A stretch of 8,949 bases of DNA. Origin: Rhodobacter sp. Lineage in GTDB: Bacteria > Pseudomonadota > Alphaproteobacteria > Rhodobacterales > Rhodobacteraceae. Made by a program: the position numbers and the translations under genes. Shown here one piece after another: positions 1 to 6,801 of the stretch. How positions within the stretch are numbered: the stretch's first letter is position 1; each line of letters begins with the position of its first letter. The stretch is taken from positions 1 to 8,949 of the forward strand of contig PNND01000122.1 in assembly GCA_013824045.1 (NCBI GenBank). Reading direction: 5' to 3'. The notes below the pieces were generated by a model that searched no databases, was not told the DNA's origin, and was given only the letters and a program-made list of their open reading frames with translations.

Positions 1-49
1 GTGCAGACGCGCAGTGCAGCCGGGCGTATGCACGCAGCGCACCCCGCAT
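1..49 (-). CDS. possible 5' end of a gene leaving the left edge (unidentified)
   Basis: Read on the minus strand, an ATG at 49-47 is preceded at short distance by a GAAGG-like ribosome binding site and opens a frame with no stop to the window edge (16 codons, beginning MRGALRAYARLHCASA). A CtrA-like half-site lies just upstream. Sixteen codons are too few to identify a family or to exclude chance in GC-rich DNA. I do not recognise the product. Confidence 0.22.
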   Translation of the reverse strand, partial: MRGALRAYARLHCASA

Positions 50-61
50 TCACCTTCGATT

Positions 62-69
62 ATGGTTAA
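62..69 (-). promoter_or_regulatory. CtrA-like half-site
   Basis: The minus strand reads TTAACCAT here, within an AT-rich patch in otherwise GC-rich DNA. TTAACCAT matches the known half-site of CtrA, the alphaproteobacterial response regulator whose full site is TTAA-N7-TTAA. No second TTAA lies at the right spacing, so only a half-site is present. It is 13 bp upstream of the possible minus-strand start at 49, which is where a regulator of that gene would bind. The role is inferred. Confidence 0.3.
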
Positions 70-146
70 TGCGGCGGGGCGACCCCGCGCCGGGGCGTGC
101 AGGAAAGGGAAGGATGGGCGGGATGAACCCCGCCTTGCGGGCTGGA

Positions 147-1331
147 TCAGCCGCCCATCACCGCCTCGCGGAAGCGAAAGAAGCCATGGGTGGCATGGGG
201 CCATGCTGCGGCGTCATGGTCGCGCAGCAGGCGGGCAAGGCGGATGCCGCGCGCATCGAGCAGGGGTTCCAACCTTTGCAGCGCGGCGGCCGTGGGGCCG
301 ATGGGGGCATAGGGCGTGGCCAGTTGCGCAATGCCCTGCGCGGCGAGGTGATCGGCGAGCGCTTCCAGCGCCGCGTCGGTGAAGCGCGGCGCTTCGGGTT
401 GGCCAAGACGCAGGGCGGTGTCGGTCAGCGCATCGTCGACAAAGGCAGTGACGATCGGGTTGACCGAAAGGGTGGAGCGGCGGGTGGTGGTGGTCAGAAA
501 GATCAGCGGTCCCGCATCTGCCAAGGCGGGCGGGGTGTCGCCTGCGAGATCGTCTTCATGCAGCAGGAGCGCGGTGGACAGGCCCGGATGCAGCGCATCG
601 CCGATGGGCGTTGCGCGCGGGGCGGGATGGGGCTGCATCGGCAAGGGCGGACAGGTCCGCGCAAGGCCGGAGGGGCGGAAGCGGCCATTGGTGTTCTTGG
701 CGATGTTGTCGGCAGTCGCCGCATAGATCTTGCCCGGCGTATGCAGGCCCCCCACCCAGCGCCAGGACAGGGTGTTGGAGGCGGGATCACCGTCGATGAG
801 ATGGCGCAGGAAGAAATCCGCCCCCAGTTCCCAAGGCAGGCGCAGCGTGAAGATCCAGATCGAGGCGAACCACATGCGCGCGTGGTTGTGCAGATAGCCC
901 GTTGCGGCCAGTTCCTGCGCCCAATGGTCGAAGCCGTCGATCCCGGTGGTGCCGGAACAGGCGGCCTCCCATTGCTGGCGCAGGCCGGATTCGGTTTGGA
1001 CACGGTTCAGCGCGGCGGTAAGGCCTTGGCGATAGGCCGACCAGATGCCGGGGCGGCGTTCCAGCCAGCCTTTCCAATAGGTGCGCCACCAGACCTCGGC
1101 GAGGAACTTCTCCGCCCCCTGCGGATGGGTGCGGAGCGTGGCGTCGATCACCTCAGCCTCGGTCAGCAGGCGGTGGCGGAGGTAGGGCGACAGGCCCGAG
1201 ACATGGAGATGACCCGGCAGATCCTCATTGCGGCGCGCGGCATAAGGCAGGCCGGCGCGGGGCAGGAAGTTCGTCAGGCGTGCGGTGGCGGCGGCGCGGG
1301 TGGCGGGTAGGGGAAGGGGCAATCCGGTCAT
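147..1331 (-). CDS. photolyase/cryptochrome-like flavoprotein with reversed domain order
   Basis: 394 residues. Residues about 13-220 match the FAD-binding helical domain of DNA photolyases: [10 protein letters not shown] (47-56), EVWWRTYW (79-86), [11 protein letters not shown] (127-137), [10 protein letters not shown] (148-157), [15 protein letters not shown] (178-192). Aligned by eye to E. coli PhrB, N149, M153, W167, D180, D182, N186, W190 and W192 fall on N341, M345, W359, D372, D374, N378, W382 and W384, all at a constant offset of 192. E79 and W82 fit E274 and W277. The third electron-transfer Trp (W306) is not at its place; residue 114 is Glu. Photolyases normally begin with about 130 residues of alpha/beta antenna domain, and here that domain is missing at the N terminus. 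Residues about 250-391 instead read as an alpha/beta domain resembling it, with [12 protein letters not shown] near 254, [13 protein letters not shown] near 334 and HGFFRFRE near 382. The start was chosen where homology begins; the open frame runs back to 1724 without recognisable protein, and no strong ribosome binding site marks 1331. Function as repair enzyme or light sensor is undecided. Confidence 0.82.
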   Translation of the reverse strand: MTGLPLPLPATRAAATARLTNFLPRAGLPYAARRNEDLPGHLHVSGLSPYLRHRLLTEAEVIDATLRTHPQGAEKFLAEVWWRTYWKGWLERRPGIWSAYRQGLTAALNRVQTESGLRQQWEAACSGTTGIDGFDHWAQELAATGYLHNHARMWFASIWIFTLRLPWELGADFFLRHLIDGDPASNTLSWRWVGGLHTPGKIYAATADNIAKNTNGRFRPSGLARTCPPLPMQPHPAPRATPIGDALHPGLSTALLLHEDDLAGDTPPALADAGPLIFLTTTTRRSTLSVNPIVTAFVDDALTDTALRLGQPEAPRFTDAALEALADHLAAQGIAQLATPYAPIGPTAAALQRLEPLLDARGIRLARLLRDHDAAAWPHATHGFFRFREAVMGG

Positions 1332-1410
1332 GCTGCGCAAGTTAGGGGCGCCGGAGCGGGGGGCAAGGCAATGGCTGCAGCGGCAAAAAGGCCATCTCTG
1401 CCCTGTGGGC

Positions 1411-1433
1411 TTCATCTTGGCAAAAATACCCAT
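1411..1433. repeat. probable dispersed intergenic repeat
   Basis: The stretch containing CATCTTGGCAAAAATACCC resembles a short intergenic motif I recall as frequent in Rhodobacterales genomes: a TATTT core followed by GCCAAGATGAAG when read on the other strand. There is only one copy in this window, so repetition cannot be shown here. Confidence 0.35.
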
Positions 1434-1484
1434 GAGACGCCGATCAAGGGAGGCTGCGTCAAAGGGGGGCGCGGGCAATCGACG

Positions 1485-1504
1485 GGGCTGCCCTTGCAGC
1501 CCCC
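1485..1504. other. perfect hairpin in the clpP leader region
   Basis: GGGGCTGC (1485-1492) and GCAGCCCC (1497-1504) form a perfect 8-bp stem around a CCTT loop, ending 70 bp before the clpP start. No T-run follows on either strand, so it is not a standard intrinsic terminator. It could be a protein-binding palindrome or part of the clpP leader RNA. A single GC-rich hairpin can also arise by chance. Confidence 0.4.
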
Positions 1505-1574
1505 CGCCCACACAACTAAGACTCTGGCAAGAGAATGTCGTTATGACCCCTGTGACATGAAGAGGCAGCCCGCG

Positions 1575-2206
1575 ATGCGCGATCCCGTCGATCACTACAT
1601 GAACACCCTTGTCCCGATGGTTGTGGAACAGACCAGCCGGGGCGAACGGGCCTATGACATCTTCTCGCGCATGCTGAAGGAACGGATCATTTTCTCTCCG
1701 GCCCGGTGCATGACGGCATGTCATCGCTGATCTGCGCGCAGCTTCTGTTCCTTGAGGCGGAAAATCCGTCCAAGGAAATCAGCATGTACATCAACTCGCC
1801 CGGTGGCGTGGTGACGTCGGGCCTGTCGATCTATGACACGATGCAATACATCAAGCCCAAGGTTTCCACGCTGGTGATCGGGCAGGCGGCATCGATGGGG
1901 TCGCTGCTGCTGACGGCGGGGCATAAGGGGATGCGCTTCTCGCTGCCCAATACCCGCGTCATGGTGCACCAGCCTTCGGGCGGCTATCAGGGGCAGGCCA
2001 CGGACATCATGATCCACGCGCGCGAGACCGAAAAGCTGAAGCGGCGGCTGAACGAGATCTATGTCAAGCACACCGGCAATGAGTATGACACCGTCGAGGC
2101 GGCGCTGGAGCGGGACAATTTCATGTCGGCCGAGGATGCAAAGGCCTGGGGATTGATCGACGAAATCGTCGCCGATCGTGGCAAGATGGACGACACATCG
2201 AAGTAA
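1575..2206 (+). pseudogene. clpP: ATP-dependent Clp protease proteolytic subunit ClpP, frameshifted as sequenced
   Basis: ClpP is the serine peptidase that forms the two-ring, 14-subunit chamber fed by ClpX or ClpA in the cytoplasm. The N-terminal 40 residues, from [19 protein letters not shown] to ERIIF, are in one frame. The rest, from GPVHDGMSS onward, is in another. The switch is at about 1692-1696 in ATTTTCTCTCC; restoring one C there gives [12 protein letters not shown] and a 210-residue protein, the normal family length. In that numbering the catalytic triad is intact: S107 (GQAASMGS), H132 (VMVHQPSGG) and D181 (ERDN). The start at 1575 has a GAAGAGG ribosome binding site about 9 bases upstream; an in-frame ATG at 1557 lacks one. 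As written, the upstream frame stops at 1730 after 51 codons. The downstream part shows no decay, so a sequencing or assembly error, or a very recent mutation, is more likely than an old pseudogene. A terminator follows at once. Confidence 0.93.
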
Positions 2207-2212
2207 GAAGGT

Positions 2213-2247
2213 GCCCCCGCCGATGCGACCTTTGGCGGGGGCTTTTT
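2213..2247 (+). terminator. intrinsic terminator of clpP
   Basis: GCCCCCGCC (2213-2221) and GGCGGGGGC (2234-2242) form a perfect 9-bp GC stem with a 12-base loop, followed directly by TTTTT. It begins seven bases after the clpP stop, so clpP transcription should end here at least in part and clpX needs its own promoter. Confidence 0.9.
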
Positions 2248-2251
2248 GGCA

Positions 2252-2280
2252 TTGTGGGGGCGCGGGCCTTGGCCTAGACT
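2252..2280 (+). promoter_or_regulatory. candidate clpX promoter
   Basis: TTGTGG (2252-2257) and TAGACT (2275-2280) are 17 bp apart and match 3 of 6 and 4 of 6 bases of the sigma70-type consensus. The position between the clpP terminator and the clpX start is right. The -10 match is moderate and the -35 weak; this is inference from position and consensus. Confidence 0.4.
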
Positions 2281-2328
2281 TTCACAGGTAACCGGCTTTT
2301 GGGCCGGGATCTGGCAGAGGACGACCGA

Positions 2329-3595
<1,267 letters not shown>

Positions 3596-3637
3596 CCCGG
3601 GGCCGTTTCGGTTCGGTGGTGAACTGACGAAATTCGG

Positions 3638-3677
3638 GCAAAGCGCCCGCCCACCTTTTGGCGGGCGGGCGCTTTGC
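3638..3677. terminator. bidirectional terminator between convergent genes
   Basis: A perfect 15-bp stem (3638-3652 with 3663-3677) encloses a 10-base loop. Its outer part is CAAAG on the left and CTTTG on the right, with a short T-rich stretch after it on either strand. It sits between the stops of clpX (3595) and the hydrolase (3706), so it can serve both. The T-tracts are short, so efficiency is uncertain. Confidence 0.75.
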
Positions 3678-3705
3678 ATTTGGCGGGGCAGCGGCGCCTT
3701 GCGGT

Positions 3706-4707
3706 TTAGCTGGCTGTCGGCACGATGCCTTGGGTGAAGCGGGCGAGTTTCGCGGCATTGGCCGGATCATGCGTGAAGAGCGTGAGGCCCGGTTTTTCAA
3801 GCCCGGCGCGGCGCAGCATATCATAGGTGGCGAGCGTCGCTGCCCGCTGTTCCACGATACCTGGGATCACGTTATCCGCAACCTGCGAGTCATCGAAGGC
3901 GGCATCTCCCGCGAGGATGATCCGCCGGTCGCCCAGATCGATCACCACGCTCTGGTGTCCGGCAGTATGGCCCGGTGTCGGGATGACGAAGATATCGCCC
4001 CGTTCGGTCAGCGGCATGACGACCCCGAAAGCGCCCTGCGCGCCGCGCCAAGCGGTTTGATGCAGGCGCCCGTCCTGCGGCAGTTTCGCCAGAAGGCGGC
4101 CGGAGCGGGCGGCGGGCACCAGTTCTTCGGGCGAGACGAGAAGCCGGGTGGTGCGGGGCAGCACATCGAGGTTTCCGATATGGTCGGAATGGGTGTGTGT
4201 CAGCACGCATAGATCGATATCGGTGAGGGCATGTCCCGTCGCGGTGATCATGGCGGGCAGGTCGTTGCCGGCGGCGGCGGTGGCGTCGATGATCTTGGGA
4301 TAGACCGCGCCCATGCGCTTTGCCGCGTCGCCGAAATAGGCGGGTGTGCCGAAGGCGGCGCTTTCTCCAGTGTCGATCAGGATGCGGCGTTCGGGGTGGT
4401 CGATCAGCCAGGCGGTGCAGTCGAGCCAGCCGGTGATCTGCCGATCCGACATCATGACGGGAAAGCGCAGCTTGTCATCGACCCCGGCAAGTTCGGGCGG
4501 CAGGGCGCGGTGCCGGTTGCGGATGCGCACAAGGCCGACTGGCAGGCGCCAGAGCGTGATGCCTTGGCCGAGATCATGTGCGGTCGGGCGCGGGGTGGCA
4601 GGCAGCGTTGGGCGTGGTGACCAGCGCATGACCGGCGGTCCAGCAAAGGCGGCGATCATCCGCGCGACATGGCCGAGGCGGCGGGGCAAAGAGAGGGTAT
4701 TGGACAT
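3706..4707 (-). CDS. MBL-fold metallo-hydrolase, N-acyl-homoserine-lactonase-like
   Basis: 333 residues with a complete dinuclear metal site of the metallo-beta-lactamase superfamily: H171, H173, D175 and H176 (HTHSDH), H247 (TPGHTAGH), D268 (LAGDAAFD) and H313 (FTHDP). The run TPGHTAGHQSVVIDL leading to a GDAAF segment resembles the AiiA/AttM lactonases, which open the ring of quorum-sensing acyl-homoserine lactones. The same layout occurs in other hydrolases of the superfamily, so the substrate is not proven. About 90 residues precede the recognisable hydrolase core, longer than AiiA (about 250 residues in total). A short hydrophobic stretch near 14-25 is not a convincing signal peptide. 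GGAAG lies eight bases before the ATG. It is divergent from a TetR gene across 53 bp with a central palindrome, so repression by that regulator and induction by a small molecule are likely. Confidence 0.85.
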   Translation of the reverse strand: MSNTLSLPRRLGHVARMIAAFAGPPVMRWSPRPTLPATPRPTAHDLGQGITLWRLPVGLVRIRNRHRALPPELAGVDDKLRFPVMMSDRQITGWLDCTAWLIDHPERRILIDTGESAAFGTPAYFGDAAKRMGAVYPKIIDATAAAGNDLPAMITATGHALTDIDLCVLTHTHSDHIGNLDVLPRTTRLLVSPEELVPAARSGRLLAKLPQDGRLHQTAWRGAQGAFGVVMPLTERGDIFVIPTPGHTAGHQSVVIDLGDRRIILAGDAAFDDSQVADNVIPGIVEQRAATLATYDMLRRAGLEKPGLTLFTHDPANAAKLARFTQGIVPTAS

Positions 4708-4725
4708 TGGAGCGACTTCCGCTAA

Positions 4726-4740
4726 CTAAACAATGTATAG
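4726..4740. promoter_or_regulatory. candidate TetR operator
   Basis: CTAAACAATGTATAG is an imperfect palindrome: six of its seven base pairs are symmetric about A4733. It lies at the midpoint of the 53-bp gap between two divergent starts. TATA-like elements overlap it on both strands: TATAGA at 4736-4741 on plus, TATACA read on minus. Binding here could therefore block both promoters. TetR proteins commonly bind such sites next to their own gene. The assignment is inferred. Confidence 0.55.
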
Positions 4741-4748
4741 ATTACGCG

Positions 4749-4755
4749 AAGGAGG
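4749..4755 (+). promoter_or_regulatory. ribosome binding site that sets a TTG start
   Basis: AAGGAGG is a near-perfect Shine-Dalgarno sequence. It is five bases before TTG 4761, which is in frame with the TetR protein. An ATG at 4757 lies only one base from the motif and is out of frame, opening only a 15-codon frame. The frame also stays open upstream to 4707, but that stretch has no ribosome binding site and would overlap the operator. Confidence 0.75.
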
Positions 4756-4760
4756 CATGT

Positions 4761-5363
4761 TTGGATCACCCGGACCCGCAGGCAAAACCCTATCACCACG
4801 GTGATTTGCGCCGGGCGATCCTCGATGCGGCAGAGCGGATGCTGGCAGAGGAGGGACTGGAGGCCGTGACGATCCGCGCCTGTGCGCGGGCGGCGGGAGT
4901 TTCGCCTGCGGCTCCGATCCATCACTTCGGATCGTTGAGGGACCTGCTTGCCGTGCTGGCCGCGCGGGGGTTCGGGCAATTGGTGGCGCGGCTGGATGCC
5001 GATCTGTCGCAGAGCGGGCATCAGGGCGACCGGGCGCTGGTTGGCGCTTATGTCGCCTTCGCCCTGTCAGCGCCGCGCATGTTCGATCTGATGTGGCGCG
5101 AGGATGTCTTGAACCCCGCACAGGCCGAACTCGTTGCAGCGCGAAGCCTTGCCCTTGGTCGCCTGCAGTTCCATTCCCAGACAGCGATCGGCGAGGGCGA
5201 TGCACGCTTGCGCGCCATCAGGTCTTGGTCGCTTGCCCATGGCCTTGCTACGCTTCTGCTGCATGGCCGTATCGTGACCGCTTTGGGTGGGCCGGGTACG
5301 GGGCTGGAGACGAAGGAAGACTTCGCCGCCTTGGCCTATGATCTGATGTTTGTGCGCGGCTAG
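4761..5363 (+). CDS. TetR/AcrR-family transcriptional regulator, WHG-type C-terminal domain
   Basis: 200 residues from the TTG start. An N-terminal TetR helix-turn-helix spans about residues 16-60 (ILDAAERMLAEEGLEAVTIR, then AAGVSPAAPIHHFGS with the typical HHFGS ending). The C-terminal ligand-binding part carries RSWSLAHGLATLLLHGRI, matching the W..xHG signature of the WHG (TetR_C_33) group. It probably represses itself and the divergent hydrolase through the palindrome at 4726-4740. The ligand is unknown; if the hydrolase is a lactonase, a lactone or its product is a reasonable guess. The start depends on the AAGGAGG site at 4749-4755. Confidence 0.9.
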   Translation: MDHPDPQAKPYHHGDLRRAILDAAERMLAEEGLEAVTIRACARAAGVSPAAPIHHFGSLRDLLAVLAARGFGQLVARLDADLSQSGHQGDRALVGAYVAFALSAPRMFDLMWREDVLNPAQAELVAARSLALGRLQFHSQTAIGEGDARLRAIRSWSLAHGLATLLLHGRIVTALGGPGTGLETKEDFAALAYDLMFVRG

Positions 5364-5531
5364 GCGGCGCGTTTTCGTTTTCCGGCGGCGGGGGTGGGTC
5401 CGGCGTGCAGGGGTCCTGCGTTGCTGGCGTCTGGATGACCGACAGTCACTTTCCCGCTGCCGGGGTGGCTTCATGCTGGACCTTTTTCGCCTGTTCGGCC
5501 ATATGAGGGCAAAGGTTTCCCGGAGGGTGTT
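5364..5531 (+). promoter_or_regulatory. leader of the NDUFA12-mlaD-DUF2155 operon
   Basis: This 168-bp gap separates the tetR stop from the next gene. One promoter candidate fits: TGGACC (5477-5482), 17 bp, then CATATG (5500-5505), matching 4 of 6 and 3 of 6 consensus bases. GGAGGG (5522-5527), four bases before the ATG at 5532, is a strong ribosome binding site. I see no terminator hairpin with a T-run after tetR, so readthrough is possible. Confidence 0.4.
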
Positions 5532-5906
5532 ATGGATTTCCTCAAGCGGCTCGTGACGTGGTGGAACGGTCAGACATTGGGCACGCAGCTTTATACCTCG
5601 CGCAAGGGGGTGAAGGTGGGTGAGGATGATCAGGGCAACATCTATTACGAGACGCGGGACGCGAAGCGGCGTTGGGTCATCTTCAATGGCGAGGCCGAGG
5701 CGAGCCGGGTGAATGCCGATTGGCATGGCTGGTTGCACCACACATGGGACGAGCCGCCGACCAAGGCGCCGTTGAAGCACAAGGCGTGGGAAAAGCCGCA
5801 TCAGGAGAACCTGACCGGCACGGATGCCGCCTATGCACCGACCGGGTCGATCCGGCGTAGCGCCCCGGCGGCGCGGCAGGATTACGAGGCGTGGCAGCCT
5901 AAGTGA
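5532..5906 (+). CDS. NADH:ubiquinone oxidoreductase accessory subunit, NDUFA12 (B17.2) family
   Basis: 124 residues. The family pattern is clear: [17 protein letters not shown] (10-26), [12 protein letters not shown] (29-40), [15 protein letters not shown] (46-60), the WHGWLHH box (64-70) and [14 protein letters not shown] (93-106). NDUFA12/B17.2 is a supernumerary subunit of respiratory complex I in mitochondria; its relatives in alphaproteobacteria such as Paracoccus are bound to complex I. A role in assembly or stability on the cytoplasmic side is expected, not catalysis. No signal peptide is seen. It is first in an operon: its TGA shares a base with the mlaD ATG. A strong GGAGGG site fixes the start. 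Confidence 0.93.
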   Translation: MDFLKRLVTWWNGQTLGTQLYTSRKGVKVGEDDQGNIYYETRDAKRRWVIFNGEAEASRVNADWHGWLHHTWDEPPTKAPLKHKAWEKPHQENLTGTDAAYAPTGSIRRSAPAARQDYEAWQPK

Positions 5907-6382
5907 TGGAGAATCGTGCGGAAGTTCTGGCCGGAGCGGCCGTTCTGGCGGCGGCCATCGGCTTTCTGGTCTATGCGGGCCAGCAGACCGGGGTGACATC
6001 GCAGGCGGCGGGCAGCTATGAGCTGGTGGCATCCTTCCGGTCGGTCGAGGGGATCCGGGTCGGCACGGATGTGCGGCTGGCGGGGGTGAAGGTGGGCACG
6101 GTGACGGGGTTGGAACTGAACCCCGAGACGTTCTTTGCCGATGCGCGGCTGACGGTGCAGGAGAATGTGCTTTTGCCGGATGACTCGGCCGCACTGATTT
6201 CGTCCGAAGGGTTGCTGGGCGGGAATTTCGTCGAACTGGTGCCGGGCGGATCGCTGGACAATCTGGAAGCTGGTGCCGAGATCGAGGACACGCAAGGTGC
6301 GGTGTCGGTGATTTCGCTGATGATGAAATTCGCCGGGGGCGGCGGGGATACGGCGGCACCAGAGGGTGGTGCGGTCGAATGA
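5906..6382 (+). CDS. mlaD: MlaD/MCE-domain lipid-transport protein
   Basis: 158 residues with one N-terminal membrane anchor (about 7-24, AVLAAAIGFLVYAG) followed by a single MCE domain (about 38-116). The domain includes VEGIRVGTDVRLAGVKVG (48-65) and GLLGGNFVELVPG (102-114). MlaD forms a periplasmic hexameric ring attached to the MlaFEB transporter and carries phospholipids between the inner and outer membranes. The C-terminal tail is short and ends in a low-complexity Gly/Ala stretch, like short alphaproteobacterial MlaD. The transporter genes mlaE and mlaF are not in this window. The ATG overlaps the upstream stop (TGATG); an in-frame GTG one codon earlier is the alternative start. Translation is probably coupled to the gene before it. 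Confidence 0.92.
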   Translation: MENRAEVLAGAAVLAAAIGFLVYAGQQTGVTSQAAGSYELVASFRSVEGIRVGTDVRLAGVKVGTVTGLELNPETFFADARLTVQENVLLPDDSAALISSEGLLGGNFVELVPGGSLDNLEAGAEIEDTQGAVSVISLMMKFAGGGGDTAAPEGGAVE

Positions 6383-6801
6383 TCGCCCGTGCGCTTGCCA
6401 CGCTGTGCCTGCTGGCGGCGCCAGTTGCCGGGCCGGCGGCGGCGCAGCAATTTGCCGACAGTGACGCGGGTATCCTGCGCTGGCTGGACAAGCTGACCGG
6501 GGAAACGGCGGATATCGAACTGGTGCTAGGCCAAGAGGCGGTGTCGGGGCGGTTGACGATCCGGCTGGATGCCTGCCGCTATCCGGCGGATAACCCGGCC
6601 TCGGACGCGCAGGCGCATCTGACAATTCTGGATGCGGGCGTGGCAGAGCCGGTGTTCGAGGGGTGGATGGTGGCGTCATCGCCCGCGCTGTCAGCGCTGG
6701 ATCATCCGCGCTATGACGTGTGGGTGTTGCGCTGCGATTACCCGGAGGTCGTGCCCGCGCCTGCGCCGGAAGACGCCACGTCTGAGGGTGAGGGCGAGTA
6801 A
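6379..6801 (+). CDS. DUF2155 secreted protein
   Basis: 140 residues. An N-terminal signal peptide is clear (hydrophobic 5-18, then GPAAAQQ with likely cleavage after A22). The mature part fits the DUF2155 family: LRWLDKLTG (33-41), SGRLTIRLDACRYP (56-69), EGWMVASSPALSALDHPRYD (94-113) and VWVLRC (114-119). C66 and C119 are the only cysteines after the signal and could form a disulfide. The function of this family is unknown; a periplasmic or outer-membrane-linked place is inferred from the signal and the mlaD neighbour. The start overlaps the mlaD stop by four bases (ATGA). The acidic tail EDATSEGEGE lies in DNA shared with the 3' end of aat. Confidence 0.9.
   Translation: MIARALATLCLLAAPVAGPAAAQQFADSDAGILRWLDKLTGETADIELVLGQEAVSGRLTIRLDACRYPADNPASDAQAHLTILDAGVAEPVFEGWMVASSPALSALDHPRYDVWVLRCDYPEVVPAPAPEDATSEGEGE

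Larger units (their letters stand above)
1332..1574. promoter_or_regulatory. divergent intergenic region, photolyase-like gene and clpP
   Basis: This 243-bp gap must hold promoters for both divergent genes. I see no convincing -35/-10 pair on either strand. It does hold a hairpin at 1485-1504 and a probable dispersed repeat at 1411-1433, listed separately. The frames open across this stretch show no recognisable protein sequence. Confidence 0.5.

Noticed and set aside
69..1310. 413-codon open frame on the plus strand
   Set aside because: Antisense to the photolyase-like gene; composition is typical of a shadow frame and no motif is recognisable.
1685..1710. Programmed -1 frameshifting in clpP
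   Set aside because: The site C ATT TTC is not a canonical slippery heptamer, no obvious downstream pseudoknot was seen, and ClpP is not known to use recoding. The clpX lesion needs a different shift (+1 or -2), so one mechanism would not explain both.
1332..1724. N-terminal extension of the photolyase-like frame, as a missing antenna domain
   Set aside because: The translated stretch shows no photolyase N-terminal motifs and runs antisense into the clpP coding region.
3706..5363. Hydrolase/TetR pair as a mobile island
   Set aside because: No repeats, tRNA, integrase or clear composition change borders it; insertion cannot be claimed from this window.
5350..5556. Small open frame before the NDUFA12-like gene
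   Set aside because: Arg-rich translation without motif, overlapping the real start that has a strong ribosome site.
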